From an uncultured Bacteroidales bacterium (GTDB lineage: Bacteria; Bacteroidota; Bacteroidia; Bacteroidales; Muribaculaceae): a stretch of 64,000 nucleotides of DNA. Below the pieces are notes generated by a model, which did no database searches, had not been told where the DNA came from, and saw nothing but the letters and a program-made list of their open reading frames with translations. The position numbers and the translations under genes are program-made. Below are positions 46,196 to 57,938 of this stretch, piece after piece; the stretch's first letter is position 1; the number at the start of each line of letters is the position of its first letter. The stretch spans positions 1-64,000 of the forward strand of contig CAMWPM010000009.1 of the NCBI GenBank assembly GCA_947176235.1, in the 5' to 3' direction.

Positions 46196-47085
46196 TGAAA
46201 CAATTGCTTAAAGTAGGAATAATCCAGCAGCACAACACCTCCGACATCTCCGGCAACCGCAACCGTCTCGCCTCAAAAATTCGCAGACTTGCTGCTAAGG
46301 GTGCCCGGCTCATTGTCCTTCAGGAACTTCACGACTCTCTCTACTTCTGTCAGGACGAAAACGTCGACACTTGTGATCTTGCGATTCCCATCCCCGGCGA
46401 TATCACTGAATTCTATTCATCTGTGGCAGAAGAATGTAATGTTGTTCTCGTCACCTCACTTTTCGAGCGACGTGCTCCCGGACTATATCACAACACTGCT
46501 GTAGTGTTTGAGACTGACGGTTCGATTGCCGGGAAATACCGTAAGATGCATATCCCCGACGATCCGGCATACTACGAAAAGTTCTACTTTACGCCTGGCG
46601 ACCTTGGTTTCACGCCCATCGACACATCTGTTGGACGTCTTGGCGTTCTCGTTTGCTGGGATCAGTGGTACCCTGAAGCTGCCCGCCTGATGGCTTTGCG
46701 CGGAGCTGAACTACTCATCTATCCCACTGCTATCGGACGCGCCTACGCTGACGATACCGAGGAGCAGGAGCGGCAGCGTCAGGCTTGGATAACGGTACAG
46801 CGTGGTCATGCTGTAGCCAACGGACTCCCTGTCGTCACTGTCAATCGCGTAGGATTTGAGCCGGATCCTTCTGGTGTAACGCCAGGTATTGACTTCTGGG
46901 GTAGTTCCTTTGTTGCAGGTCCGCAGGGAGAATTCTTGCATCAGTCACCCGTTGATGCCGAAGAAGAAGCTATTATTGACATCGATCTCCGAAGAAGTGA
47001 ACAGGTGCGCAGATGGTGGCCATTCCTGCGCGACCGACGAATTGACGCCTATCAGGGTCTCACAAGTCGTTACCTCGATGATTGA
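46195..47085 (+). CDS. aguB: N-carbamoylputrescine amidase
   Basis: The start is the ATG at 46195, overlapping the aguA stop (296 residues); an upstream ATG inside aguA is less likely. It is a nitrilase-family amidohydrolase with the triad Glu44 (VLQELHDSLYF), Lys (KYRKMHIPDDP) and Cys (GVLVCWDQWYPEAARLMAL). It releases ammonia and CO2 to give putrescine. With aguA this forms the plant-like agmatine route. Arginine decarboxylase is not in the window. Confidence 0.95.
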   Translation: MKQLLKVGIIQQHNTSDISGNRNRLASKIRRLAAKGARLIVLQELHDSLYFCQDENVDTCDLAIPIPGDITEFYSSVAEECNVVLVTSLFERRAPGLYHNTAVVFETDGSIAGKYRKMHIPDDPAYYEKFYFTPGDLGFTPIDTSVGRLGVLVCWDQWYPEAARLMALRGAELLIYPTAIGRAYADDTEEQERQRQAWITVQRGHAVANGLPVVTVNRVGFEPDPSGVTPGIDFWGSSFVAGPQGEFLHQSPVDAEEEAIIDIDLRRSEQVRRWWPFLRDRRIDAYQGLTSRYLDD

Positions 47086-47109
47086 GTGCTGATCCAATGT
47101 CATAAAAAA

Positions 47110-47143
47110 AGCGCCCGCCGACATTTGTAATGCCTCGGGCGCT
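47110..47143. terminator. Terminator between aguB and the Cys/His-rich gene
   Basis: An 8-bp stem (AGCGCCCG with CGGGCGCT). On the minus strand it is followed by TTTTTTT, a strong terminator for the 47181 gene; on the plus strand by a weaker TTGATTCTTG. Confidence 0.78.
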
Positions 47144-47180
47144 TGATTCTTGTTTCTTAGTTCTTATAATGAGAATTACC

Positions 47181-47687
47181 TTATTTCTGCGGGGCAGAAC
47201 CTCTTTGTGAGCGGTCTCCTCCATGATGGCGATGACCGGCACCTTTATGATGACTCTTCCGATCTGCCTTCTGAGCCATATTCTTTTCGTACTGCGCATA
47301 CTGCTCAGGAGTAAGTATCGACTTCACTTTTTCATTGTACTGTTTCTTCTGCTCAGCTTTTTCGGCTTTACGATCCTCTGACTTCTTCCGGTCTGCAAGC
47401 TTGCGCTCCTCACGAAGGTTCTGAAGCTGGGTCTGCTGATCTGCAGTCAGTTCGATTCCCTGGAACGGATTGAATCTTTCTTTACCGCCATGGCGCATGT
47501 CACCTTTCTTGTGACCCTCCTTCTTCGCTTCTTTTTCACATTTCTTGCCGTCAGTCTTGCAGCATTGCTCCTGCTTCTGGCAGCATCCGTTTTCTGCATT
47601 CTTTACTGAATTGTTGGTCTGTGCGTTCATCGTCATGCCAATGAAGGCTGCGAACGCGAGGGGGAGGATAATCTTTTTCATTTTCAT
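47181..47687 (-). CDS. Periplasmic Cys/His-rich, Lys-rich protein (DUF4890-like)
   Basis: The start chosen is the ATG at 47687 (168 residues) because it opens a signal peptide (MKMKKIILPLAFAAFIGMTMNAQ). The mature part begins with a Cys cluster (CCQKQEQCC then KC), followed by a basic His-Lys stretch, a helical segment LTADQQTQLQNLREERK...ILTPEQYAQYEKN of the DUF4890/Spy-like kind, and a His-rich tail (SHHKGAGHRHHGG). Cys and His clusters suggest metal binding, an inference. Spy-like helices act as periplasmic chaperones in other bacteria. It is a single gene. Confidence 0.75.
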   Translation of the reverse strand: MKMKKIILPLAFAAFIGMTMNAQTNNSVKNAENGCCQKQEQCCKTDGKKCEKEAKKEGHKKGDMRHGGKERFNPFQGIELTADQQTQLQNLREERKLADRKKSEDRKAEKAEQKKQYNEKVKSILTPEQYAQYEKNMAQKADRKSHHKGAGHRHHGGDRSQRGSAPQK

Positions 47688-51154
<3,467 letters not shown>

Positions 51155-51184
51155 ACATCCACGTTCCCGATAGACTCTTAAGCA

Positions 51185-51227
51185 AAACAAAGGCGGCTTC
51201 TCTTTGAAAGAGAAGCCGCCTTTGTTT
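51185..51227. terminator. Bidirectional terminator after the GH2 gene
   Basis: A long near-perfect stem (AAAGGCGGCTTCTC with GAGAAGCCGCCTTT) is flanked by T-runs on both strands, between convergent genes. Confidence 0.85.
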
Positions 51228-51235
51228 ATTAAACA

Positions 51236-51796
51236 TTAACTAAACAACTTATGGAGCTTGTCAAACCGGGCTAAAGTGTCGTCCCCAAACGCCTCTAAGC
51301 CACGTCTCACCCGCCCCACGTCTTTTCTCCTGCCGTCGCCGCTCTTGCTGTAAAACTTATCGGCGTAGCATATCAGCTTCTCAAGCAACGTTTCCGGTAA
51401 AAAATCCTGGTGCGGTAGAGGCAAATTCTGACGCGCTATTTCATCCGAAGTCAATCCTGCTCCGGTGTGTCGTTCAGCCACTCTTGCAGTCCATTCCGGA
51501 GCGTCATCTCTGCGCAATAAATCACCTCCGATCAGACCATGGCAAATGTAAGGGGCATCCCCTTCGCAAAAGATCGACGGAGCATGCGTCCTGAAGATTC
51601 CGATGTCATGGAGCATGGCAGCAGCTTCGATCTCATTCGCATCAAGCGGCAGGTTCTTTTTTCTGGCAATATCAAGCGCCTCGTCAGCCACACTGCGGCA
51701 GTGCCCGATATAAATATCCCGCAGGTGGGAACCTGCGGGATAATATTTATCGATGATTTCTTGCCAGAATTTGTTGTTACATCCGGCTATACCCAT
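51236..51796 (-). CDS. HD-domain hydrolase
   Basis: A 186-residue HD-superfamily protein: H32 in GHCRSVADEALDIA, H63-D64 in AAAMLHDIGIF, His in HGLIGGDLLR and AERHTGAGL, and Asp in CYADKFYSKSGDG. These residues form the usual metal site of HD phosphohydrolases acting on nucleotides or similar phosphates. The substrate is not known. It starts 8 bases after ilvE on the same strand, likely last in a unit of four genes. Confidence 0.85.
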   Translation of the reverse strand: MGIAGCNNKFWQEIIDKYYPAGSHLRDIYIGHCRSVADEALDIARKKNLPLDANEIEAAAMLHDIGIFRTHAPSIFCEGDAPYICHGLIGGDLLRRDDAPEWTARVAERHTGAGLTSDEIARQNLPLPHQDFLPETLLEKLICYADKFYSKSGDGRRKDVGRVRRGLEAFGDDTLARFDKLHKLFS

Positions 51797-51803
51797 TGTA
51801 TAA

Positions 51804-52829
51804 TCATTCTACGATAGTATTCCAGCCATGCACGTCTTCCTCTTCTCCAAGCTGAATGGCACGCAGGTGATTATAAAGCTTTGTTGTGATCGGACCGGGA
51901 TTTCCGTCCTTCGAAACGACGTACTTCACGTTGTTGTCCAGATCATGGATCTCTGCCACGGGCGATGCAACGGCTGCGGTTCCGCAAGCGGCACACTCAT
52001 CAATCTCATTAAGCTCGTCGAGCGTGATGTGACGCTCCTCCACCTCAATTCCCATATCGCGGGCGAGCTGCATCAGCGACTTATTGGTGATCGAAGGCAG
52101 AATTGACTCACTGGCGGGAGTGATGTACTTGCCATCCTTAATCGCAAAGAAGTTGGCAGGACCACATTCATCTACGTACTTCTTCTCCTTCGGATCAAGA
52201 TAAAGCACTGCCGAATATCCGAGTTCATGAGCACGCTCACCGGCGTCGAGACTCGCGGCATAATTTCCACCCACTTTCCAACGACCTGTGCCGCGTGGAG
52301 CCACACGGTCAAATTCACGCATTATGCAGATGTTGGTCGGGCGGAATCCCTCCTTGAAGTAGGGACCGACAGGGGTTACAAGTATAAGGAAGAGATATTC
52401 CGTGGCTGGTTTTACGCCTACCTGAGCGCTCATGCCGATTTCAAGCGGTCGGATATAGAGCGATGCCCCGCTGCCGTAGGGCGGTACGAAACGCTCGTTG
52501 AGTTTCACTGCCATCTTTGCCATCTTGCAGAATAGTTCTTCCGGTATCGGAGCCATCTTGATTCCGTTAGCCGACGAGATGATACGTTTGGCATTCTCTT
52601 CCAGACGGAAGATTCTCACCTTTCCGTCCTTGCCGCGGAAAGCTTTCAGACCTTCGAAAATCTCCTGTCCGTAGTGCAGCGATGTAGCCGCTATATGCAT
52701 GTTGATGGTCTCGCTTGACGATACCTCGATTTCTCCCCACTTCCCGTCACGGTAGTAGCAACGCACGTTGTAGTCAGTGGGAATGTAACCGAATGAAAGG
52801 TTACTCCAGTCAATGTCCGGTGTATTCAT
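51804..52829 (-). CDS. ilvE: Branched-chain amino acid aminotransferase
   Basis: A 341-residue fold IV aminotransferase of the ~340-residue class II type. Signatures: LHYGQEIFEGLKAFRGKDGKV, PYGSGASLYIRPLEIG, the PLP lysine in GTGRWKVGGNYAASL, YVDECGPANFFAI and ECAACGTAAVASPV. It makes valine, leucine and isoleucine. The neighbouring genes upstream encode a split glycosyltransferase, 19 bases away, an unusual operon partner. Confidence 0.95.
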   Translation of the reverse strand: MNTPDIDWSNLSFGYIPTDYNVRCYYRDGKWGEIEVSSSETINMHIAATSLHYGQEIFEGLKAFRGKDGKVRIFRLEENAKRIISSANGIKMAPIPEELFCKMAKMAVKLNERFVPPYGSGASLYIRPLEIGMSAQVGVKPATEYLFLILVTPVGPYFKEGFRPTNICIMREFDRVAPRGTGRWKVGGNYAASLDAGERAHELGYSAVLYLDPKEKKYVDECGPANFFAIKDGKYITPASESILPSITNKSLMQLARDMGIEVEERHITLDELNEIDECAACGTAAVASPVAEIHDLDNNVKYVVSKDGNPGPITTKLYNHLRAIQLGEEEDVHGWNTIVE

Positions 52830-52848
52830 TTCTTTATGATGTTTGTTT

Positions 52849-53325
52849 TTAGAAGAATGTCTCAGTGATGATGCGTTGGGCTATCGACCTCCCCCCCTCC
52901 GAGTTGATGCATCGCAGAGGCTTTAGTCGAGTGGCAGGTGAGAGAAGCTCTCTCAGTTCTTCAAATGTATCCGGAGCGTAGACCATGCCAGTCTCCTTCA
53001 TTGCCTTTGCCGAATCCACTTGATGATTGTTGCGGTGCTCTCCCAATTCAGCAAGCCTCGGCACCACGATTATCGGTTTTCTCGACGACAAGGCACTGAT
53101 GATTGTTCCCATTCCTGCATGCGACACTATCACGCGTGCCATATCGAAATAATGCTGAAATTTCTCAGCAGGCAGAAAATCTACGGTCTCCATGTGGCGC
53201 GGTGTATAGGTTCCGCCATGAGCCACTTGAGCCACGAAGCGTTCGGCGCTGTCGGCAGCTATATCGTCAAGTTCCTTTATCAGGCGGTCAAAGGGAGCCT
53301 GAGTTCCTATCGTGACAAATATCAT
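52849..53325 (-). CDS. Glycosyltransferase catalytic half, Alg13/PssE type
   Basis: A 158-residue protein equal to the C-terminal half of GT28 enzymes such as MurG: IFVTIGTQAPFDRLIKELD at the start, RVIVSHAGMGTIISALSSRKPIIVVPRLAELGEHRNNHQ (UDP-sugar binding). Alg13-like proteins are active only with an Alg14-like membrane partner, which here is the gene just upstream, overlapping by four bases. The pair probably adds a UDP-sugar in exopolysaccharide or lipid-linked glycan synthesis. Donor and acceptor are unknown. Confidence 0.88.
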   Translation of the reverse strand: MIFVTIGTQAPFDRLIKELDDIAADSAERFVAQVAHGGTYTPRHMETVDFLPAEKFQHYFDMARVIVSHAGMGTIISALSSRKPIIVVPRLAELGEHRNNHQVDSAKAMKETGMVYAPDTFEELRELLSPATRLKPLRCINSEGGRSIAQRIITETFF

Positions 53326-53819
53326 AGCAACGACTTATTAGTGAATACGTTTCCTGCCCACACCACATCTACGCCATCGGCGAGGTGTTCCCATTGAGTC
53401 AGTGTCAGTGTCGCAAACCTACGGGCGATTCTTCCGCTCATCGAAAGTCTCTGCGTATTCGCCATCGAATCCACCCAAATCGTCTTCTTACCACGCAGAT
53501 ATGCCACAAACAATGCAACAAGCCCCGGAGCGGCTCCAGTACTCACGACAATAGTCGGCTTGAAGCGGCTGATCGCCTTCCACATCTGCTTGGCTGAGCG
53601 GGGAATGATTTTGGGATTCCATCGCGAAAAATCATCAACTATCATAAATTCAGACTTTGGCGGCAACATTCCTACAGCCTGATCTGAAGTGGTGACATAA
53701 CTCACCTGAGCGCGATCCGACAGAAATCTCGTTATGCGCAAAAGCTGTACGAGGTGACCTCCGAATGAGGCTACCGCCATGACACGCTGTGCTTTTGTTG
53801 GAATATAATCTGTCGACAT
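53322..53819 (-). CDS. Glycosyltransferase membrane half, Alg14/PssD type
   Basis: A 165-residue protein equal to the N-terminal half of MurG-like enzymes: RVMAVASFGGHLVQLLRI at the start, VSYVTTSDQAV, RFKPTIVVSTGAAPGLVALFVAYLRGKKTIWVDSMAN. Alg14 proteins recruit Alg13 to the membrane and help bind the acceptor. A hydrophobic stretch near residues 105-125 may mediate membrane contact. The stop overlaps the Alg13-like start (ATGA). It has a perfect promoter at 53897-53928 and heads a unit with ilvE and the HD gene. Confidence 0.87.
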   Translation of the reverse strand: MSTDYIPTKAQRVMAVASFGGHLVQLLRITRFLSDRAQVSYVTTSDQAVGMLPPKSEFMIVDDFSRWNPKIIPRSAKQMWKAISRFKPTIVVSTGAAPGLVALFVAYLRGKKTIWVDSMANTQRLSMSGRIARRFATLTLTQWEHLADGVDVVWAGNVFTNKSLL

Positions 53820-53896
53820 TCCGTTGAATGATAGTTGTAAGGCTTGAAGTGTTATAGAGTGGATCGGATTGTTCCTTCCGAGTCCTTATCAACATG

Positions 53897-53928
53897 CAAA
53901 GATAATCAATTCACCCGTATTAACCAAA
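53897..53928 (-). promoter_or_regulatory. Promoter of the Alg14/Alg13-ilvE-HD unit
   Basis: On the minus strand TTTG (53928-53925), 20 bases, TATCTTTG (53904-53897). Confidence 0.85.
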
Positions 53929-54039
53929 ACTTCTACGCACTGCATTCCATAAATCCTTAAATTTTCTTTCCGTGCGCGGTTTTGCCTCGGATCTCTTGTC
54001 CTCGGAATACTCGACAGTTTATGCCGACTAAGTGCATAA

Positions 54040-54717
54040 TCAGTTTCGATAAAGAAGATTTTTCAGTCTTTCGGCAAGCACCCTCTTCACGTCTGATAAC
54101 ATTACCCCGCCGCCATCACCAGTACTCTCCATCATTGAAGTCACACTGTCCGATGAAAATCCGCAAGGATTTATATTTCCAAACCACCGTAAGTCTGTAC
54201 TTACATTCAAAGCAAGCCCGTGCATCGTGACGCCGCGCCTCACCTTGATTCCTATGGCACAGATTTTCCGATATACTCCACTGTATCCTTTTACCCAGAC
54301 TCCTGTCTTGCCTTCAATCCTCTCCCCCGTTAAGCCCCATTCGGCTATGGTCTCGATTACAGCCTCTTCAAGAACCGACACGTACTGTTTCACACCGAGA
54401 TGATGATTCGGAAGGGAAATTATCGGATACGCCACAACCTGTCCCGGACCATGGAAAGTCACATCTCCTCCTCTCTCTATCCGTATGCACTCTGCTCCGA
54501 TAGCCCTCAGTCGCTGCTCGTCAAGAAGCATATTACCGGCATCGGCATGAAAGCCAAGAGTATAGACCGGTGCATGCTCCACGATTAGTATCGTCTCCTG
54601 CTCAGTGCCATTTCTCACGCCTTCGTTCAGACGCGATTGCAGCGACCATGCCTCCCTGTAAGGCATGGTCCCGCAGTCGGTAATTCTGATTTCATTCACA
54701 GGATAATCGTCCGGCAT
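54040..54717 (-). CDS. lipB: Octanoyltransferase
   Basis: A 225-residue enzyme that moves octanoyl from acyl carrier protein to lipoyl domains. Signatures: RIERGGDVTFHGPGQVVAYPI, GVWVKGYSGVYRKICAIGIKVRRGVTMHGLALNVSTDL (catalytic Lys) and INPCGF (catalytic Cys). It directly follows lipA (23 bases), the usual partner, so the cell can make lipoate for its oxo-acid dehydrogenases or glycine cleavage system. Confidence 0.95.
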   Translation of the reverse strand: MPDDYPVNEIRITDCGTMPYREAWSLQSRLNEGVRNGTEQETILIVEHAPVYTLGFHADAGNMLLDEQRLRAIGAECIRIERGGDVTFHGPGQVVAYPIISLPNHHLGVKQYVSVLEEAVIETIAEWGLTGERIEGKTGVWVKGYSGVYRKICAIGIKVRRGVTMHGLALNVSTDLRWFGNINPCGFSSDSVTSMMESTGDGGGVMLSDVKRVLAERLKNLLYRN

Positions 54718-54740
54718 CAGCTTTATCGGATGAGTGACGT

Positions 54741-55589
54741 TTAATCTACGTGTCTTTCCGCATGATAGCTGCTTCTCACCAATGGTGAACTCTCCACATG
54801 GCGGAAACCCTTTTCTAAGCCAATCCTGCGATAATCTTCAAACGTATCGGGATGAATATATTCTTTGAGTTCGTAGTGATCGGCAGTCGGCTGGAGATAT
54901 TGACCGATAGTCATCACCTCACACCCTGACGCTCTCAGATCATCCATTGTCTCAAGGATCTCTTCACGCGTTTCGCCTAATCCGAGCATGATGCCCGACT
55001 TACTTCTGATTCCTGCATCAGCTACATGCTTGATCACACTGAGAGATCGTTCGTAGGTTGCGAAGCATCTCACCTCAGGAGTCAGGCGCCTCACCGTTTC
55101 AAGATTATGCGAGATTACGTCAGGTCGTTGCGCAATTATGCGATCCACCTGTTTCAGGTCTCCCTGAAAGTCAGGTATAAGCACCTCAACCGTCACGCCC
55201 TTACATTCTTCATGAAGCAGTCGAAGAAGATCCACCCAGTGCGAGGCACCTCCGTCTGGCAGATCATCTCTGTCCACCGAGGTAATCACGGCATGACGCA
55301 GATGGAGGTCGTTGATTGACCTGACGATTCCATCAAGTTCCGATCGGTCAAGCGGTTTCGGCCGTCCGGTCGGGACATTGCAGAATCGGCATGAGCGTGT
55401 GCAAGTATCCCCGCCGATCATGAATGTGGCAGTGCCGTTGTTCCAGCACTCCCCTCTGTTCGGACACATTCCGCCCGTACAGATCGTGTTGAGATGACGC
55501 TGATGAAGCATACCGTTCACCTTGGCGGCACGGATTGCATCCGGGAGTTTCACCCTGAGCCATTCAGGTTTGCGCAGATAGGTCGACAT
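54741..55589 (-). CDS. lipA: Lipoyl synthase
   Basis: A 282-residue radical SAM enzyme that inserts sulfur into octanoyl groups. The auxiliary cluster motif is CTGGMCPNRGECW, and the radical SAM motif is CTRSCRFC in FMIGGDTCTRSCRFCNV. Further marks are VITSVDRDDLPDGGASHW and SHNLETVRRLTPEVR. The conserved C-terminal Arg-Ser-Ser-Tyr motif (VRSSYHAE) is present. It lies 40 bases after rng on the same strand and may share its transcript. Confidence 0.96.
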   Translation of the reverse strand: MSTYLRKPEWLRVKLPDAIRAAKVNGMLHQRHLNTICTGGMCPNRGECWNNGTATFMIGGDTCTRSCRFCNVPTGRPKPLDRSELDGIVRSINDLHLRHAVITSVDRDDLPDGGASHWVDLLRLLHEECKGVTVEVLIPDFQGDLKQVDRIIAQRPDVISHNLETVRRLTPEVRCFATYERSLSVIKHVADAGIRSKSGIMLGLGETREEILETMDDLRASGCEVMTIGQYLQPTADHYELKEYIHPDTFEDYRRIGLEKGFRHVESSPLVRSSYHAERHVD

Positions 55590-55628
55590 CGTTGAGGATG
55601 AATAGCTTATATGGCTGTGGAAAGACGA

Positions 55629-57263
55629 TTAGGCAGTGGTGTCCTCTTGATTCACTCTGTTTTTGGCACGGTTTTTCGATTTGGTCGACGACGAGTCCAT
55701 GTCTTTTTCCTCCTTGAGGTCGATCTCGTTGTGTTCCTTGTCGAGAACCCTGTATTGCAGATAGGCAAGTGACTGGTCGGGAAGCAGCTTGAACGATCGT
55801 CCGAGCTCCATCCTCCATCTTCTGTACGTGGAGATCAACCCTTTCTTCAGATAAGCATCTACGAATGGGTGGACATACACGATAAAGTCCTTCTTTTTTA
55901 GCGTGTTCACCACATATTCGATCTTCTCCTTCAGTGTATCGGTGAAAAGAAGCGACGGCTGCACCTCTCCCTTGCCGAAGCATGACGGACACGCTTCCGT
56001 CGTCACTATGTCGAGGGCTGGACGTACTCTTTGACGTGTGATCTGCATCAATCCGAACTTACTGAGCGGCAATATATTGTGGCGGGCTCTGTCATTTGCC
56101 ATGATCTGACGCATGTGCTCGTAGAGTGTCTGGCGATGCTCGGCTTTGTTCATGTCAATGAAGTCTATGACAATGATTCCGCCCATATCGCGGAGCCGTA
56201 GCTGGCGGGCAATTTCATCCGCCGCTCTCAGATTCACCTCCAGTGCGTTGCTCTCCTGATCATTGCTCGCTTTGGTGCGGTTGCCCGAGTTCACGTCTAT
56301 CACGTGCAGTGCTTCCGTATGCTCTATGATGATGTAAGCGCCCGATCTGAACGAGACTGTCTTTCCGAACGACGATTTTATCTGCTTCGTGATGTTGAAA
56401 TGATCGAATATTGGAGTATCCGATTTGTAGAGTTTCACGATTTCAGCACGTTCGGGTGCGATCAGCGATACGTATTTCAGTATTTGTGCGTGGATATCAG
56501 GATCATTCACGTGAATATCCTCGAATGTCGGAGAGAATATATCGCGGAGCACACTCACTATGCGGCTCTCCTCTTCAAATATCAGCGAGGGTACGGGGGC
56601 TTTCTGCGCTTTGGCAAGCGTGTCGTCCCAGCATTTCATAAGCGCCTTGAGTTCTGCCATAAGTTCCGCCACACGCTTTCCTTCTGCCGACGTGCGTACG
56701 ATGACACCGAAATTCTTCGGTTTTATACTTCCTACGAGCTGACGCAGACGCGCCTTCTCCTCAGGAGTTTTAATCTTTTGTGATACTGAAATTTTGTCGC
56801 TGAATGGTATCAGCACGAGGTATCGTCCCGTAAACGATATTTCCGTCGTCAGGCGTGGACCCTTCGACGAGATTGGCTCCTTCACGATTTGTACAAGGAG
56901 CTCCTGACCGGGCTGCAGCAGGTCGGGGATCGACCCGTTTTTGTCAATGTCAGGTTTTAGCTTCATCTTCGACAGCTGTGGGATCCGCTTCTTGTCAGTC
57001 AGCAGTTCGTTCACGAATGTGCTGTAGCTTGAAAATTGCGACCCTAAGTCGAGATAATGGAGAAATGCGTCCTTCTCATAGCCCACGTTCACAAAGGCTG
57101 CGTTCAGTCCGGGCATGAGCTTCTTCACCTTCGCCAGATAGATGTCTCCCACCGCATACGCCAGACTTCGCGATTCCTTCTGCAGCGACACGAGGCGGGA
57201 ATCCTCGAGCAACGCGATCGACACGTCGTTTGGTTGTACGTCTACGATAAGTTCACTCTTCAT
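55629..57263 (-). CDS. rng: Ribonuclease G/E family endoribonuclease
   Basis: A 544-residue protein. An S1 RNA-binding region is near the start (GDIYLAKVKKLMPGLNAAFVNVGYEKDAFLHYLD), and the RNase E/G catalytic core holds GIIVIDFIDMNKAEHRQ (metal-binding Asp residues) and the zinc-link CPSCFGKGE. A short basic tail (STKSKNRAKNRVNQ) ends the protein. The C-terminal scaffold of RNase E is absent. It lies downstream of the HU and COX24-like genes, and a large structured element precedes its start. Confidence 0.93.
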   Translation of the reverse strand: MKSELIVDVQPNDVSIALLEDSRLVSLQKESRSLAYAVGDIYLAKVKKLMPGLNAAFVNVGYEKDAFLHYLDLGSQFSSYSTFVNELLTDKKRIPQLSKMKLKPDIDKNGSIPDLLQPGQELLVQIVKEPISSKGPRLTTEISFTGRYLVLIPFSDKISVSQKIKTPEEKARLRQLVGSIKPKNFGVIVRTSAEGKRVAELMAELKALMKCWDDTLAKAQKAPVPSLIFEEESRIVSVLRDIFSPTFEDIHVNDPDIHAQILKYVSLIAPERAEIVKLYKSDTPIFDHFNITKQIKSSFGKTVSFRSGAYIIIEHTEALHVIDVNSGNRTKASNDQESNALEVNLRAADEIARQLRLRDMGGIIVIDFIDMNKAEHRQTLYEHMRQIMANDRARHNILPLSKFGLMQITRQRVRPALDIVTTEACPSCFGKGEVQPSLLFTDTLKEKIEYVVNTLKKKDFIVYVHPFVDAYLKKGLISTYRRWRMELGRSFKLLPDQSLAYLQYRVLDKEHNEIDLKEEKDMDSSSTKSKNRAKNRVNQEDTTA

Positions 57264-57307
57264 TATTTCTGGTTATTCGTGGCTTTGGTGGTTGTTGATT
57301 CGTCAAA

Positions 57308-57401
57308 AACGCCAAGAACAAACTCGAGTCACGTTAAGGAGTCCCCTGGTTTTGGGCTCAGGGGGTCGCGCTCCAAGTTTGTTCCTGTTATCTTTGGCGT
57401 T
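57308..57401 (-). promoter_or_regulatory. Large hairpin in the region ahead of rng
   Basis: On the minus strand AACGCCAA (57401-57394) pairs with TTGGCGTT (57315-57308), and GAACAAACT (57384-57376) with AGTTTGTTC (57324-57316). Inside is a hairpin of CCCCTG and CAGGGG. The outer stem has a 9-base bulge on one side. T follows the structure, so it may be a terminator or a regulatory leader; it starts 45 bases before the rng ATG. Confidence 0.65.
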
Positions 57402-57489
57402 TTCTGTCACAAGTAGTTTTGTGGGAACTGCTCTGAGATTTATTCCGATTTCCTCGCGGTGTATCTTCTTCTCAGGCGATTTTCCTATC

Positions 57490-57579
57490 TTACTTCTTCT
57501 TGTGACGATTCTTTCTCAGACGTTTTTTACGCTTGTGAGTAGCCATCTTGTGGCCTTTTCTTTTCTTTCCGCTGGGCAT
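57490..57579 (-). CDS. 29-residue basic peptide, AURKAIP1/COX24 (mS38)-like
   Basis: A short frame encoding 29 residues, MPSGKKRKGHKMATHKRKKR at the start and ending RLRKNRHKKK. More than half the residues are Lys, Arg or His. It matches the COX24/AURKAIP1 motif (KxxxHKxxTHKRKKRLRKNRHKKK style) found in mitochondrial ribosomal protein mS38 and in tiny Bacteroidetes proteins, so a ribosomal role is likely. It lies between the HU and rng genes, all on the minus strand. It is easily missed because of its size, but the codons match no other reading. Confidence 0.85.
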   Translation of the reverse strand: MPSGKKRKGHKMATHKRKKRLRKNRHKKK

Positions 57580-57665
57580 TTTCTAATTACTTTAACGGGG
57601 TTATAAAAATTCGGGTTTATTCTGAATTTCCTATGAAGCGCTACGCGTCGGTCGTGACGTGTTGA

Positions 57666-57938
57666 TCACTTCACGTCGTTCATGAACACCTTTGCAGGCT
57701 TGAACGCAGGGATCTTATGCTCGGGGATGATGATGGTCGTGTTCTTGGAAATGTTGCGGGCGGTCTTCTCTGAGCGGGTCTTGATGATGAAGCTGCCGAA
57801 GCCGCGGAGATACACATGCTCACCGTTAGCAAGTGAATCCTTTACGATTTCCATAAATTTCTCAACTGTGGCGAGCACGCTCTGCTTGTCGATGCCGGTG
57901 CTTTTTGCGATCTCGTTAACGATTTCTGCTTTTGTCAT
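57666..57938 (-). CDS. hup: HU-family DNA-binding protein
   Basis: A 90-residue histone-like protein: TKAEIVNEIAKSTGIDKQSVLATVEKFMEIVKDSL, GEHVYLRGFGSFIIKTR, and the arm ending in PAFKPAKVFMNDVK. HU/IHF proteins bend DNA and organise the nucleoid. HU versus an IHF-type subunit cannot be separated by eye. First gene of a minus-strand series hup - COX24-like - rng. Confidence 0.95.
   Translation of the reverse strand: MTKAEIVNEIAKSTGIDKQSVLATVEKFMEIVKDSLANGEHVYLRGFGSFIIKTRSEKTARNISKNTTIIIPEHKIPAFKPAKVFMNDVK

Noticed and set aside
57142..57606. 154-codon plus-strand frame across the rng start and upstream hairpin
   Set aside because: Overlaps rng, the hairpin and the COX24-like gene; its composition is Phe/Leu/Ser-rich noise.
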